Below the pieces are notes generated by a model, which did no database searches, was not told where the DNA came from, and worked only from the letters and a program-made list of their open reading frames with translations. Below, piece after piece: positions 1 through 9,137 of a stretch of DNA of 64,000 nucleotides. Numbering within the stretch: the first letter of the stretch is position 1; each line of letters starts with the position of its first letter. Source of the DNA: Bacteroidia bacterium (GTDB taxonomy: Bacteria; Bacteroidota; Bacteroidia; UKL13-3); the NCBI GenBank assembly GCA_025454975.1, contig JALONK010000005.1, forward strand, positions 47,896-111,895, in the 5' to 3' direction. The translations under genes and the position numbers were made by a program.

Positions 1-557
1 ATACCAAATCGCTTAGCTTGTTTTGATAAGCCTGCTAATGTTGTACCTGTTCCTACAGCACATAATACATGCGAAAAATTGATTTCAGTTTTGTATAAAA
101 TTTCTTCGCAACCCGCCACAGCTAATTCCCCTTTACCCCCCTCGTCAATAAAATAAAATCCTTGTTGTTGTTTTATAAAATCAAGATATAATTGTTGCTT
201 ATTTTTATAACTATCTCGTGATGTAAAAATTAATTGCATGCCATACCACTTACATAAACTTAATAATTGGTTATTTACCTCTTCACCCCTTACAAAGCCA
301 ATGGTTTTAAATCCATAAGTTGCACCTGCACATGCCAAAGCAATTAAATGGTTAGAATAAGCTCCTCCAAAGCTTATTAATGTGTGGCACTGCTTTTCTT
401 TTGCGTCATGAATAACATATTTAAGTTTACGCCATTTATTGCCTGAAATAAATGGATGCAATATATCGTCACGCTGCATGAATACTTTGCAACCAAACTT
501 ATTAAATGGTTCAAAACATAACTCTTGAATTGGTGGATTAAATGGCAGATCCAGCAT
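1..557 (-). CDS. PLP-dependent ACC deaminase / D-cysteine desulfhydrase family, 3' end off window
   Basis: This is a partial gene; about 185 N-terminal codons of a family usually near 300 residues are present and the rest lies left of position 1. It was translated by hand, as it is absent from the ORF track. The motif SGNKWRKLKY carries the lysine that forms the Schiff base with pyridoxal phosphate in the fold type II family, and FGGAYSNHL and CAVGTGTTLAGL fit the phosphate-binding region. Family members deaminate 1-aminocyclopropane-1-carboxylate or remove sulfide from D-cysteine; the substrate cannot be told from this fragment. The ATG shares its A with the TAA stop of the upstream LysM gene (TAATG), so the two are probably translationally coupled. 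Confidence 0.85.
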   Translation of the reverse strand, partial: MLDLPFNPPIQELCFEPFNKFGCKVFMQRDDILHPFISGNKWRKLKYVIHDAKEKQCHTLISFGGAYSNHLIALACAGATYGFKTIGFVRGEEVNNQLLSLCKWYGMQLIFTSRDSYKNKQQLYLDFIKQQQGFYFIDEGGKGELAVAGCEEILYKTEINFSHVLCAVGTGTTLAGLSKQAKRFG

Positions 558-2167
558 TACCGAATTCTTAATTTTTGGCCTACATCAATAGCATTATCAT
601 TAAGGCTATTTAACCTGCGTAAATGTTCAACCGATACATTATACTTTTTACTTATGCTGTATAATGTTTCTTTTTCCAACACTTCATGGTAAACGGGCTC
701 TGAAGAGTTTAAATCGGGCTCAGTCCTATTAACCTTCTCTCCGTTTAACGGAATAACAACCAATTCTTCACCCACATGCAATGTATCAGACAATAATTCA
801 TTTAATGCCTTAAGCTCAAGCACTGTTGTATTATAACGTCGGGCAATACTGTATAAGGTTTCACCTTGTTTAACTATATGATATCCCGGCACAACCGCTT
901 CTTCATGTTCATTAACCGGCGGTTGGTTTGGATTTATGATTAATCTTGTTCCAATAGCAATATGTTCGGTTCTCATAGAATTTAGATCTTTTAATCCTTC
1001 TACTGTAACATTATACTTTTTAGCAATACTAAATAATGTTTCTCCACTTTGCACGGTATGAAAGAAGGCCATATCATTTTTATTATCAGGTATGTTTATT
1101 TCATATTGATCCTGAGGTAATGCAGGGCGTGAAGTCGCTACGTTTTTTTTGGGGTCATCATAAATAACATTATTGTAGGCGCTATCAATATTATTAATCT
1201 TGTTTACACGCAAAACAGGAGTGTTTGTTCTCTTCGATTTTAACATTAGCACCTCACCAATTTCAGGCTCCTGCCCTTCCTTCATTTGGTTTTTAGCATA
1301 TAGCTTACTGAGTTTTATCCCAAACCGTTGTGATATGTGATGCATATTATCACCTTGTTGAACCTTATATGTTTCTACTGAACCTTTATAATTTTTAGGT
1401 TTAATATAAATGGTGTCACCAGAGGTTATTTGTGCATCTTTGGTTAAATCGTTATACTTATAAATTTGCCAAACCCTCATATTCTGCTCTAGTGCAATTC
1501 CTGTATAGCTATCTCCAGCTTTGGCAACAATTGCAGGTATACCATTAACAGTAACATTTCTGTGTTGTTGGATAAAGGCGGTTTGGTCGGCTTTTATTTT
1601 TATTACTTCTTCCTCCTTCGGCTTAACCACGTCAAACCGATATAACTGATGTCGTTCAATCAAACTTATCAATAGGTTAGGATAATTGGGATTAGTTGCG
1701 TAGCCTGCACGTTTCAAACCTTCTGCCCAACCTTTATAGTCAGTAGGTTCTAAATCAAACAAAAAAGCATACCTCGTTCCTTTGGTTAAAAAATCGCTAT
1801 GGTCACGATAACTTTCGCGTGCGGAAGCATATTTTCTGAAGCATTCTTGTTCAGCATCATCGTCTTCATGTATGGTTTCTCCTACCCAATCTTTTTTACA
1901 TTTAATTCCAAAGTGATTATTTCCTTCCAGGGCTAACCTTGAGTTTCCGTTACCACTTTCCAACAATCCCTGTGCAAGGGTTATGCTTGCAGGTATTCTA
2001 CTACGGTGCATTTCTTCAATCGCTACAGGAGCATATTTCTCTAAATACTGCTCAACTGTCATTTTAAAAGGATATTTTTCGGTAGGCTTAGGCTGTGAAA
2101 ACCCAACGTTAAACTTAAATAAGCATATACATGCTATTGATATTATACCGGTAATCTTTTGCATCAT
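557..2167 (-). CDS. Glucosaminidase (GH73-type) with LysM repeats
   Basis: The protein is a predicted exported peptidoglycan hydrolase of 536 residues. A signal peptide covers roughly residues 1-25. The mannosyl-glycoprotein endo-beta-N-acetylglucosaminidase domain follows at about 35-180, with LAQGLLESGNGNSRLA and NNHFGIKCK, the usual family motifs around the catalytic glutamate. Then come four to five LysM repeats; the clearest start at FFHTVQSGETLFSIAKKYNV, YHIVKQGETLYSIARRYNT and YHEVLEKETLYSISKKYNV, and two earlier ones are degenerate. LysM modules bind N-acetylglucosamine chains, so the enzyme likely trims septal or side-wall peptidoglycan. The first Met of a Met-Met pair is the annotated start. 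Its stop overlaps the following PLP-enzyme gene by one base. Confidence 0.92.
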   Translation of the reverse strand: MMQKITGIISIACICLFKFNVGFSQPKPTEKYPFKMTVEQYLEKYAPVAIEEMHRSRIPASITLAQGLLESGNGNSRLALEGNNHFGIKCKKDWVGETIHEDDDAEQECFRKYASARESYRDHSDFLTKGTRYAFLFDLEPTDYKGWAEGLKRAGYATNPNYPNLLISLIERHQLYRFDVVKPKEEEVIKIKADQTAFIQQHRNVTVNGIPAIVAKAGDSYTGIALEQNMRVWQIYKYNDLTKDAQITSGDTIYIKPKNYKGSVETYKVQQGDNMHHISQRFGIKLSKLYAKNQMKEGQEPEIGEVLMLKSKRTNTPVLRVNKINNIDSAYNNVIYDDPKKNVATSRPALPQDQYEINIPDNKNDMAFFHTVQSGETLFSIAKKYNVTVEGLKDLNSMRTEHIAIGTRLIINPNQPPVNEHEEAVVPGYHIVKQGETLYSIARRYNTTVLELKALNELLSDTLHVGEELVVIPLNGEKVNRTEPDLNSSEPVYHEVLEKETLYSISKKYNVSVEHLRRLNSLNDNAIDVGQKLRIR

Positions 2168-2412
2168 TTCAAAATTACATCACCATATATACTTTTACAT
2201 GTTATCAATCGTGCTTATTACCCACAACTGTACATTCCTTTGGGCAATAAATAATCTACTAATAGTTGAAACGGTATTAAGACACCTATTTAAAGTGAAC
2301 TTATAACACTTTTATAACTAATGATTCAAAATTGAACCAATAGACTAATACTTGTGCTATTGTTTAAATACTGAACATTTTGTTAATATGCGTCTGCTTT
2401 GGCAATTAATTA

Positions 2413-2420
2413 TAAATTTG
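2413..2420 (+). promoter_or_regulatory. Putative -7 promoter element of dsbD
   Basis: TAAATTTG matches the Bacteroidota -7 consensus TAnnTTTG and lies 28 bp before the dsbD ATG. A -33 TTG at the expected 19-21 bp spacing was not found, so only half of the promoter is supported. Confidence 0.4.
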
Positions 2421-2448
2421 TCGTTTTACTTTAATTAAATTCGTTGAT

Positions 2449-4524
2449 ATGGTATTGTTTCGAATTAACTCCTTTTTATTGTCCTTACTGCTATGGCTAG
2501 GGTTACAACAATTGGCATTTGCGCAGCATGGCCCCAAAACATTAGCAACAACACCAGAATGGAGCATCACTGTTGAGCCTAAAGTTGTTAAGCCGGGTGA
2601 TATTGTTACGGTAACCTTAACCAGTATTATTGAACCCGACTGGTATATGTACAGTAATGATTTTGATCCGATAGGGCCAACAGTTGCAGAGTTTACCTGG
2701 GAGAAAAATGACGGTTACACCTTAATCGGATCCCCTAAAGCAATAGGGTCTAAAAAACATTACGAAGAGATATGGAAAGGAACAGTTTCGATATTTACCA
2801 AAAAAGCAATATTCAAGCAACAAATAAAAATTAATAAGGTAAACCCAATAATCAAAGGTTCTATTTACTTTCAAGAATGCAATGAGGTAAGTGGTATTTG
2901 TATGCCACCTTATGATGTTCCTTTTGAAATAAAGGTAAGGGTTGAAGAAAATAATAAACCAAATTCCGCCAACACATCAGTAAGTGTTGATACCTCAACC
3001 GAAACAATTGTTTCAAAAGATACCGGAACTGTTGTTACCATTAAGTCTGATTCAACAATTACAAATTCATCCAATGTAAATACAAAATCAGGTAAAAAAG
3101 AAGAAACATTACTTGCCTTTTTGTTAGTTGCATTTTTAGGTGGTTTAGTTGCCGTTGCTACACCTTGCGTGTTCCCAATGCTGCCAATGACCGTAAGCTT
3201 TTTCACCAAAAAAAGTCAAACCCGCCTGCAAGGAATTATAAGGGCATTTACCTTTGGTTTTTCCATTATTGCGATTTATGCCTCGTTAGGGTTTGTTTTT
3301 GCTTTATTCGGACTTGGACCTGATTTTGGAAATTGGTTAAGTACACATTGGCTCCCTAATATACTATTCTTCATAATTTTTATGGTATTTGCTGCTTCCT
3401 TTTTAGGTTTGTTTGAAATTACATTACCTCATGGTTTCGTAAATAAAATCGACTCTAAAAGCAGCATGAGTAGTTTTGCCGGTTTATTCTTTATGGCATT
3501 TACTTTAGTAGTAGTTTCGTTTAGTTGCACAGGACCAATTGTTGGAAGCTTATTAATTGAAGCGGTTGGAGGCAAATTTCTTAAACCGTTAATAGGGATG
3601 GGGGCTTTTGGATTAGGTTTAGCATTGCCATTCACCATTTTTGCTGTATTCCCAAGTTATTTGCAAAACCTTCCAAAGTCAGGTGGTTGGTTAAACTCAG
3701 TAAAAGTTGTTCTAGGATTTGTTGAGATTGCATTCGCATTCAAATTTTTAAGTACGGCAGATGTAGTTTATCACTGGGGATTGTTAGATAGAGAAATTTA
3801 CTTAACCATTTGGATTATATTATCATTCTTATTGGGAATGTATCTTTTAGGGAAGCTAAAGTTTAGTCACGACAGCGACCTACCTTATATAAGTGTACCG
3901 CGATTTTTTCTTGCATTAACTGCATTTGTTTTTGGTTTGTATATGATTCCGGGTTTATTTGGAGCTCCGTTAAAAGCACTTTCCGGATTGTTACCTCCTC
4001 TTTATACGCAAGACTTTGTGGTGGTTAACGCATCCAAAGAAAATATTGGTAAGAACAAAAAACACAGCAATCTCTTGCATGTACCACATGGTATAGATGG
4101 ATACTTCGATTATAAAGAAGCATTGGAAGAATCCAAAAAGCAAAACAAACCTGTTTTTGTTGACTTCACCGGGCATGCATGTGTAAATTGCAGAAAGATG
4201 GAAGAATTTGTATGGGCTAAACCTGAAGTGTTGAAGCGGTTAAAAGAAGATTTTATTGTAGTGAGCTTATATGCGGATGAAAGAAAAGTACTTCCTGAAA
4301 ACGAATGGTATATATCGAGCAGAGACGGGAAGGTGAAAAAAACTATAGGTGAACAAAATCAAGATTTACAAATTACCAAATATGGTTATAGCGCACAACC
4401 ACAATATATAATAATTGACGCAAACGAAAACCAACTTTCAGGCCCAACATTTTTTGATACCGACGAGCAAAAATTTATCAATTTCTTGGAAGAAGGCAAA
4501 AAGACTTATCAAAACAAACAATAG
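2449..4524 (+). CDS. dsbD: Thiol:disulfide interchange protein DsbD family
   Basis: This inner-membrane protein carries electrons from cytoplasmic thioredoxin to the periplasm. The 691 residues run: signal peptide (1-25), an N-terminal DsbD alpha-type domain with a Cys pair near ECNEVSGICMPPYD, a Thr/Ser/Val-rich linker, an eight-helix DsbD transmembrane domain (about 225-530) with the redox cysteines in VATPCVFPMLP and SFSCTGPIVGS, and a C-terminal thioredoxin-like domain with a CVNC active site (ACVNCRKMEEFVW). All cysteines needed for the relay are present. It lies 12 bp before the gmhA ATG, so the two genes are probably cotranscribed although their functions are unrelated. Confidence 0.93.
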   Translation: MVLFRINSFLLSLLLWLGLQQLAFAQHGPKTLATTPEWSITVEPKVVKPGDIVTVTLTSIIEPDWYMYSNDFDPIGPTVAEFTWEKNDGYTLIGSPKAIGSKKHYEEIWKGTVSIFTKKAIFKQQIKINKVNPIIKGSIYFQECNEVSGICMPPYDVPFEIKVRVEENNKPNSANTSVSVDTSTETIVSKDTGTVVTIKSDSTITNSSNVNTKSGKKEETLLAFLLVAFLGGLVAVATPCVFPMLPMTVSFFTKKSQTRLQGIIRAFTFGFSIIAIYASLGFVFALFGLGPDFGNWLSTHWLPNILFFIIFMVFAASFLGLFEITLPHGFVNKIDSKSSMSSFAGLFFMAFTLVVVSFSCTGPIVGSLLIEAVGGKFLKPLIGMGAFGLGLALPFTIFAVFPSYLQNLPKSGGWLNSVKVVLGFVEIAFAFKFLSTADVVYHWGLLDREIYLTIWIILSFLLGMYLLGKLKFSHDSDLPYISVPRFFLALTAFVFGLYMIPGLFGAPLKALSGLLPPLYTQDFVVVNASKENIGKNKKHSNLLHVPHGIDGYFDYKEALEESKKQNKPVFVDFTGHACVNCRKMEEFVWAKPEVLKRLKEDFIVVSLYADERKVLPENEWYISSRDGKVKKTIGEQNQDLQITKYGYSAQPQYIIIDANENQLSGPTFFDTDEQKFINFLEEGKKTYQNKQ

Positions 4525-4536
4525 GTATTGACTAAA

Positions 4537-5103
4537 ATGAATAATATCAAACAACATTTTGAGGAAGCAAAAACTGCTCTTGAAACTTTTTTAGCATCAG
4601 ATGATAATTTTTTAAAGCTTGAAAAAGCAGGGCAAATCATGGTTAATGCACTTCAATCCGGAAAAAAAATAATTAGTTGCGGTAATGGTGGTAGCTTATG
4701 TGATGCCATGCATTTTGCCGAAGAGCTTACTGGGCGATATAGAGATAACAGAAAACCTTTAGCTGCCATTGCAATTAGTGATGTATCGCACATGGCTTGT
4801 GTTGGAAACGATTATGGATACGAATTTGTATTCAGCAGGTATCTTGAAGCAGTAGGAAATGAGGGTGATGTACTTTTAGCTATTTCTACAAGTGGAAATA
4901 GTAGTAATGTGTTAAAAGCAATTGAAACAGCAAAAATTAAAGGAATTAAGGTTGTTGGTTTAACCGGCAAAGATGGAGGCAAAATGGCCGGTTTATGTGA
5001 TGTAGAAGTAAGGGCTCCTTATGCACCATACGCTGATCGTGCTCAAGAAATTCATATAAAATGTATTCATAGTATAATTGACTATATTGAGCAAAACATA
5101 TAA
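4537..5103 (+). CDS. gmhA: D-sedoheptulose 7-phosphate isomerase (SIS domain)
   Basis: The enzyme makes D-glycero-manno-heptose 7-phosphate from sedoheptulose 7-phosphate, the first step in heptose supply for lipopolysaccharide. The 188-residue product has the usual family length. The SIS-domain motif [22 protein letters not shown] and the phosphate-binding [10 protein letters not shown] loop are typical of GmhA. The ORF track starts at a TTG (4528); I prefer the ATG at 4537, which aligns with family starts. The stop is followed at once by a GC-rich hairpin. Confidence 0.92.
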   Translation: MNNIKQHFEEAKTALETFLASDDNFLKLEKAGQIMVNALQSGKKIISCGNGGSLCDAMHFAEELTGRYRDNRKPLAAIAISDVSHMACVGNDYGYEFVFSRYLEAVGNEGDVLLAISTSGNSSNVLKAIETAKIKGIKVVGLTGKDGGKMAGLCDVEVRAPYAPYADRAQEIHIKCIHSIIDYIEQNI

Positions 5104-5106
5104 AAA

Positions 5107-5128
5107 ACGGCCCGCAATTGCAGGCCGT
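5107..5128. terminator. GC-rich hairpin after gmhA
   Basis: ACGGCC and GGCCGT form perfect arms around CGCAATTGCA. The T-run is only on the minus-strand side (six A's precede the hairpin on plus), so the hairpin looks like a minus-direction terminator, but it may also end or stabilise the gmhA mRNA. Confidence 0.6.
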
Positions 5129-5370
5129 AAAAGGGCTATGAAACTAGGGTAAGAACTATCAAATTAAATTGCCCGAGTTAAATTATGGGTTAAATAATAA
5201 AACCGGGCAAAATATTACAGGTTAGGATTTTAACTATAGTTAAATAGTGAAACGAACATACATTTTGTTGATTAAACCTGTCATTCGTTTTCATGAACTG
5301 AGTGTATTATTTCATGAATGGTAGATTCGGATTTATAAAAGCAATAAAATAGGCACTAAAATTATCGCAT
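5129..5370. other. Intergenic region with palindromes, no gene seen
   Basis: No convincing ORF lies in these 240 bp between convergent gmhA and dxs. It contains a perfect 16-bp palindrome TTTAACTATAGTTAAA (5229-5244), and the octamer TTCATGAA occurs twice inside a CATTC...GAATG inverted repeat (about 5282-5320). A small RNA is possible but nothing proves it. Confidence 0.4.
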
Positions 5371-5405
5371 AAAAAAACCTGTGTCTACTCGGCACAGGTT
5401 TTTTT
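5371..5405. terminator. Bidirectional rho-independent terminator between gmhA and dxs
   Basis: ACCTGTG and CACAGGT form the stem, flanked by seven A's on the left and a T-run on the right, so it can act in both directions. It sits between two convergent genes, 17 bp beyond the dxs stop. Confidence 0.88.
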
Positions 5406-5422
5406 AAATTTGATAATCAACC

Positions 5423-7345
5423 TTAAATAGATAGTTCAACCGGAGTTAATAATTTCTTTACCGACATTGCAATGGATGTTGCGTCAAAACCGCACTCCTG
5501 ATATAGTTGTGGTTGTTCGCCATGTTCTATAATTGCATCAGGCATACCTAACCTTATTACCTCGGCTTCATAATGATATTCAGCCATAAATTCTAAAACT
5601 GCACTGCCAAAACCTCCTACAATTGTTCCATCTTCTACGGTAATAACTTTTTTGTACTTTTTAAATACTTCATGCAAAAGTGTTTCATCAATAGGTTTAA
5701 CAAAACGCATATCATAATGTCCAACTCTTATTCCATCCTCATTTAAGTTAAGAATCGCCTCAGCTGCCAAATTACCTGCAGTTCCAAATGATAAAATTAC
5801 CACCTGATCACCATCATTTAATTTGCGACCTTTACCAATTTCAATTTCTTGAAGTGGTTTTTTCCAATCGGGCATTACTCCATTGCCTCTAGGATACCTT
5901 ATGCTTAATGGACCAGCATTTTTTTCCAGTGTAGAAGTGTACATCATATTGCGTAATTCTTCTTCGTTCATTGGAGCCATTACTATCATATTAGGAACAC
6001 AGCGCATAAATGGAATATCTAACATTCCGTGATGTGTTGGCCCATCTGCTCCTGCTAATCCGGCACGGTCCATGCAAAATACAACATGTAAATTTTGCAA
6101 GGCAACATCATGCACCACTTGGTCGTAGGCGCGCTGCATAAAAGAAGAATAGATATTACAGAACGGAATCAATCCTTGGGTTGCTAAGCCTGCACTAAAC
6201 GTTACTGCATGTTGTTCGGCAATTCCAACATCAAAAGCACGATCTGGCATAGCTTTCATCATAATATTCATGGAAGAGCCTGAAGGCATAGCCGGCGTGA
6301 TCCCTACAATTTTTTTGTTTTCTTTGGCAAGTTCAACTAAGGTATTGCCAAATACATCCTGATATTTTGGAGGCTGGGGTTTTTCGTGAATAGTCTTATA
6401 AATTTCACCTGTTACTTTATCGAACAGTCCAGGTGCGTGCCACTTAGTTTGATCTTTTTCGGCAAGTGCATAACCTTTACCTTTAACGGTTACACAATGC
6501 AAAAGCTTAGGTCCCGGTATTTTCTTCAAATCATTCATCACCTTAACCAAATGGTTTACATCGTGACCATCAATTGGGCCGAAATATCTGAACTTAAGGG
6601 ATTCGAACAAATTACTGTGTTTTAACAGTCCTCCTTTAAGTGTATCATGGATTTTAGAGATAATATCTTGAGATAAATGACCGAACTTATTTAATTTATC
6701 TAATGTCTTCCAAACATCATCTTTAAATTTATTATAAGTTGGAGAGGTTGTAATGTCAGTAAGGTACTCCTTTAGCGCTCCTACATTGGGGTCGATACTC
6801 ATGCAATTGTCATTTAGTACCACAATTAAGTTACTGTCTTCAACACCTGCATGATTTAATCCTTCAAACGCCAATCCTGCTGTCATAGCACCATCACCTA
6901 TGATTGCTACATGTTGGCGATCCAACTCTCCCTTTAATCTGCTTGCAACAGCCATACCTAATGCGGCTGAAATGGAAGTTGAAGAGTGACCAACACCAAA
7001 AGTATCATATTCACTTTCGCTTCGTTTAGGGAAACCACTAATACCTTTGTAAATTCTATTGGTATGGAACGTTTTACGACGACCGGTTAAAATTTTATGG
7101 CCATAAGCCTGATGACCAACATCCCAAACCAATTGATCATACGGTGTATTAAAAACATAATGTAAAGCAACAGAGAGTTCAACCACTCCCAAGCTGGCAC
7201 CAAAATGTCCACCATACACAGAAACAGTATCAATAATATACTGTCTTAAGTCTGCACAAACCTTTACCAAATCCTCTTCTTTAACTTTTCGTAAATCAGC
7301 AGGTAATTCAATTGGCTCTAAATATTTACCAGGTTTAATTTCCAT
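5423..7345 (-). CDS. dxs: 1-deoxy-D-xylulose-5-phosphate synthase
   Basis: The enzyme condenses pyruvate and glyceraldehyde 3-phosphate to DXP, the entry step of the MEP isoprenoid pathway; ispH of the same pathway is also in this window. The thiamine-diphosphate motif GDGAMTAGLAFEGLN...VLNDN, the transketolase pyrimidine-binding domain (DVGIAEQHAVTFSAGLA) and the C-terminal transketolase domain are all present at full length (640 residues). The track's upstream extension MLCFVSI is rejected because MEIKPGKYLEPIELP matches the normal N-terminus. A bidirectional terminator follows the stop. Confidence 0.95.
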   Translation of the reverse strand: MEIKPGKYLEPIELPADLRKVKEEDLVKVCADLRQYIIDTVSVYGGHFGASLGVVELSVALHYVFNTPYDQLVWDVGHQAYGHKILTGRRKTFHTNRIYKGISGFPKRSESEYDTFGVGHSSTSISAALGMAVASRLKGELDRQHVAIIGDGAMTAGLAFEGLNHAGVEDSNLIVVLNDNCMSIDPNVGALKEYLTDITTSPTYNKFKDDVWKTLDKLNKFGHLSQDIISKIHDTLKGGLLKHSNLFESLKFRYFGPIDGHDVNHLVKVMNDLKKIPGPKLLHCVTVKGKGYALAEKDQTKWHAPGLFDKVTGEIYKTIHEKPQPPKYQDVFGNTLVELAKENKKIVGITPAMPSGSSMNIMMKAMPDRAFDVGIAEQHAVTFSAGLATQGLIPFCNIYSSFMQRAYDQVVHDVALQNLHVVFCMDRAGLAGADGPTHHGMLDIPFMRCVPNMIVMAPMNEEELRNMMYTSTLEKNAGPLSIRYPRGNGVMPDWKKPLQEIEIGKGRKLNDGDQVVILSFGTAGNLAAEAILNLNEDGIRVGHYDMRFVKPIDETLLHEVFKKYKKVITVEDGTIVGGFGSAVLEFMAEYHYEAEVIRLGMPDAIIEHGEQPQLYQECGFDATSIAMSVKKLLTPVELSI

Positions 7346-7471
7346 AATACTAACAAAACATAACAATTTACATATTGTTTAAGCATATATGATAATACAT
7401 TAAACAAAATTGTTTTTTTACAAACGGTAAAAATACAATTTTGGTGCAAACTGAAAAATAAATTTGACAAA

Positions 7472-8281
7472 TTACAGTCGAGCGTCTGTAATAAGAATGT
7501 CATCACGGGTTGGCACAACCAAAACCGGCACCGGTGAGTTATTAACCATTTGTTGAGCAAACTTGCCAAGGAAGAATGACCCTATTTGTGGCTCCTGTTC
7601 AGTCATAATAATGATTAAATCAGCATCTATTTCCTGAGCGTATGAGATAGTTGCATTTGTAATGTTGCCCCCCAATCGTTTAGCAGTAGTATGAACAATT
7701 TTATGATCTTGAATCTGATAAGAAGCTTGCGTCATGTAATTGGTTACGGTATGCTCAGTTTCTTTGTCCTTACTGGTTGATACACCTAAGATATGAATAC
7801 TTGCATTTAAGTGTTCAGCTAAATTAATTGCCATTGGAACCTTTTGTCTGGTTTCAAAAGAGCTGTCCATCGGTAAAATTATTTTTCTGAATTGTGTTTT
7901 AGTAACTCCGGCTCGAATAGTTAGTACCGGACATTTTGCCGAATTAACTACTTTGTTAGCATTGCTTCCTAACCAAAAATCCTGAAACCCGCTGTTACCA
8001 TGTGTTCCCATTACAATTAGTCCGGAAGGCAAATCAAGAGATTTGGAAATGATTTCTTTGTATACACCGCCTTTCCCTTCAGTATACTGATGCGGGATGG
8101 TATTGAGCACTTGATTAACCATGAGTTTAACCTTTTCAGCAATAGGTGCGTTTTCTACTACATGATGTACATATAAAGAGGCTTTATACGCATTTGCAAG
8201 TGAAACGGCTGCATGCAAGGCAACTGTTGAGGCATCTGAGGCATCAACAGCAGTTAAAATTTTAGTAATAGGTGCACTCAT
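7472..8281 (-). CDS. Universal stress protein, tandem UspA domains
   Basis: Two UspA domains lie in tandem (about 1-140 and 145-269). The first has the ATP-binding signature GTHGNSGFQDFWLGSNANKVV, close to G-2x-G-9x-G(S/T); the second is more degenerate (MTEQEPQIGSFFLGKFAQQMV). Cytoplasmic UspA proteins bind ATP and are raised under stress or growth arrest; the exact role is unknown. Upstream the sequence TATTTTTG fits the -7 consensus. Confidence 0.9.
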   Translation of the reverse strand: MSAPITKILTAVDASDASTVALHAAVSLANAYKASLYVHHVVENAPIAEKVKLMVNQVLNTIPHQYTEGKGGVYKEIISKSLDLPSGLIVMGTHGNSGFQDFWLGSNANKVVNSAKCPVLTIRAGVTKTQFRKIILPMDSSFETRQKVPMAINLAEHLNASIHILGVSTSKDKETEHTVTNYMTQASYQIQDHKIVHTTAKRLGGNITNATISYAQEIDADLIIIMTEQEPQIGSFFLGKFAQQMVNNSPVPVLVVPTRDDILITDARL

Positions 8282-8351
8282 AACGGTATGATTGAGGACT
8301 TGTATGAGTTACAATTTATGCTTTTAACAGCAAAAATAAAAGCGTTAATTT

Positions 8352-9134
8352 TTATTGCCCTTTAAACGCAGGTTTTCTCTTATCATTAAAAGCGGCAACT
8401 CCTTCTTTATAATCCTCAGTTCGTCCTGCAATTTCTTGACAATAGGCTTCATATTGCAGCATTTCATCTAAGGTGCTATTAAAAGATTTATTTAGCATTT
8501 TTTTCATTAATGCGATAGCTTTTGTAGGTGCTTGCGAGTAATAATCGGTGATTTTTACAGTTTCATCATCCAATTCTTCTGCTTTCACAACCCTATTAAT
8601 CATACCCCAACTTAAGGCTTGTTGCGCTGTAACTTTACCGCCCATGGTTGATAGTTCAAATGCACGTGCCGAACCTACTAATCGAGGAAGAAAATATGAT
8701 GATCCGGAATCAAGCACTAATCCTACATGTACAAATACTTCAATTAAAGAAGCTTGTTCTGAAGCAACTATCATATCACAAGCAAGAGCTAAACTACATC
8801 CTGCCCCTGCTGCAACACCATTTAATTTGCAAATTACCGGCAATGGAAGTTTTCTAATTGCTTTAATCATTGGATTATATCTTTTGTACAAGCTATCGCT
8901 CAACGAACGATTTTTGGCTCCGGATATTGATTTTAAATCTTGCCCGCTACAAAATGCTTTGCCGGCACCGGTAATAACTAAAACCCTGATTGACTTATCT
9001 TTTTCAACCTGCTTTAAGGCATCAATCACATCAAAACTTTGTTGTTCATTAAATGCATTAAATACTTCAGGTCGGTTAAGAGTAAGCGTTGCAACGCCAT
9101 TTTTTACTTCATATAATATTGTTTCGTAATGCAT
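8352..9134 (-). CDS. paaG: Enoyl-CoA hydratase/isomerase, PaaG-like
   Basis: A 260-residue crotonase-fold protein. In the phenylacetate pathway PaaG isomerises the ring-epoxide CoA to an oxepin-CoA. The oxyanion-hole motifs are visible (AFCSGQDLKSI and KLNGVAAGAGCSLALACDM), and GLVLDSGSSYFLPRLVG carries the aspartate that PaaG-type isomerases keep in place of the hydratase glutamate. The assignment rests on this motif and on the paaR-paaABC block close by on the other strand. It is the second gene of an operon with the alpha/beta hydrolase (3-bp gap). Another short-chain enoyl-CoA isomerase remains possible. Confidence 0.78.
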   Translation of the reverse strand: MHYETILYEVKNGVATLTLNRPEVFNAFNEQQSFDVIDALKQVEKDKSIRVLVITGAGKAFCSGQDLKSISGAKNRSLSDSLYKRYNPMIKAIRKLPLPVICKLNGVAAGAGCSLALACDMIVASEQASLIEVFVHVGLVLDSGSSYFLPRLVGSARAFELSTMGGKVTAQQALSWGMINRVVKAEELDDETVKITDYYSQAPTKAIALMKKMLNKSFNSTLDEMLQYEAYCQEIAGRTEDYKEGVAAFNDKRKPAFKGQ

Positions 9135-9137
9135 GTT

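Noticed and set aside
1983-2306. Plus-strand ORF of 107 aa
   Set aside because: Antisense to the LysM glucosaminidase gene, no family features.
8548-9129. Plus-strand ORF of 193 aa
   Set aside because: Antisense shadow of paaG; composition is that of a reversed coding frame.
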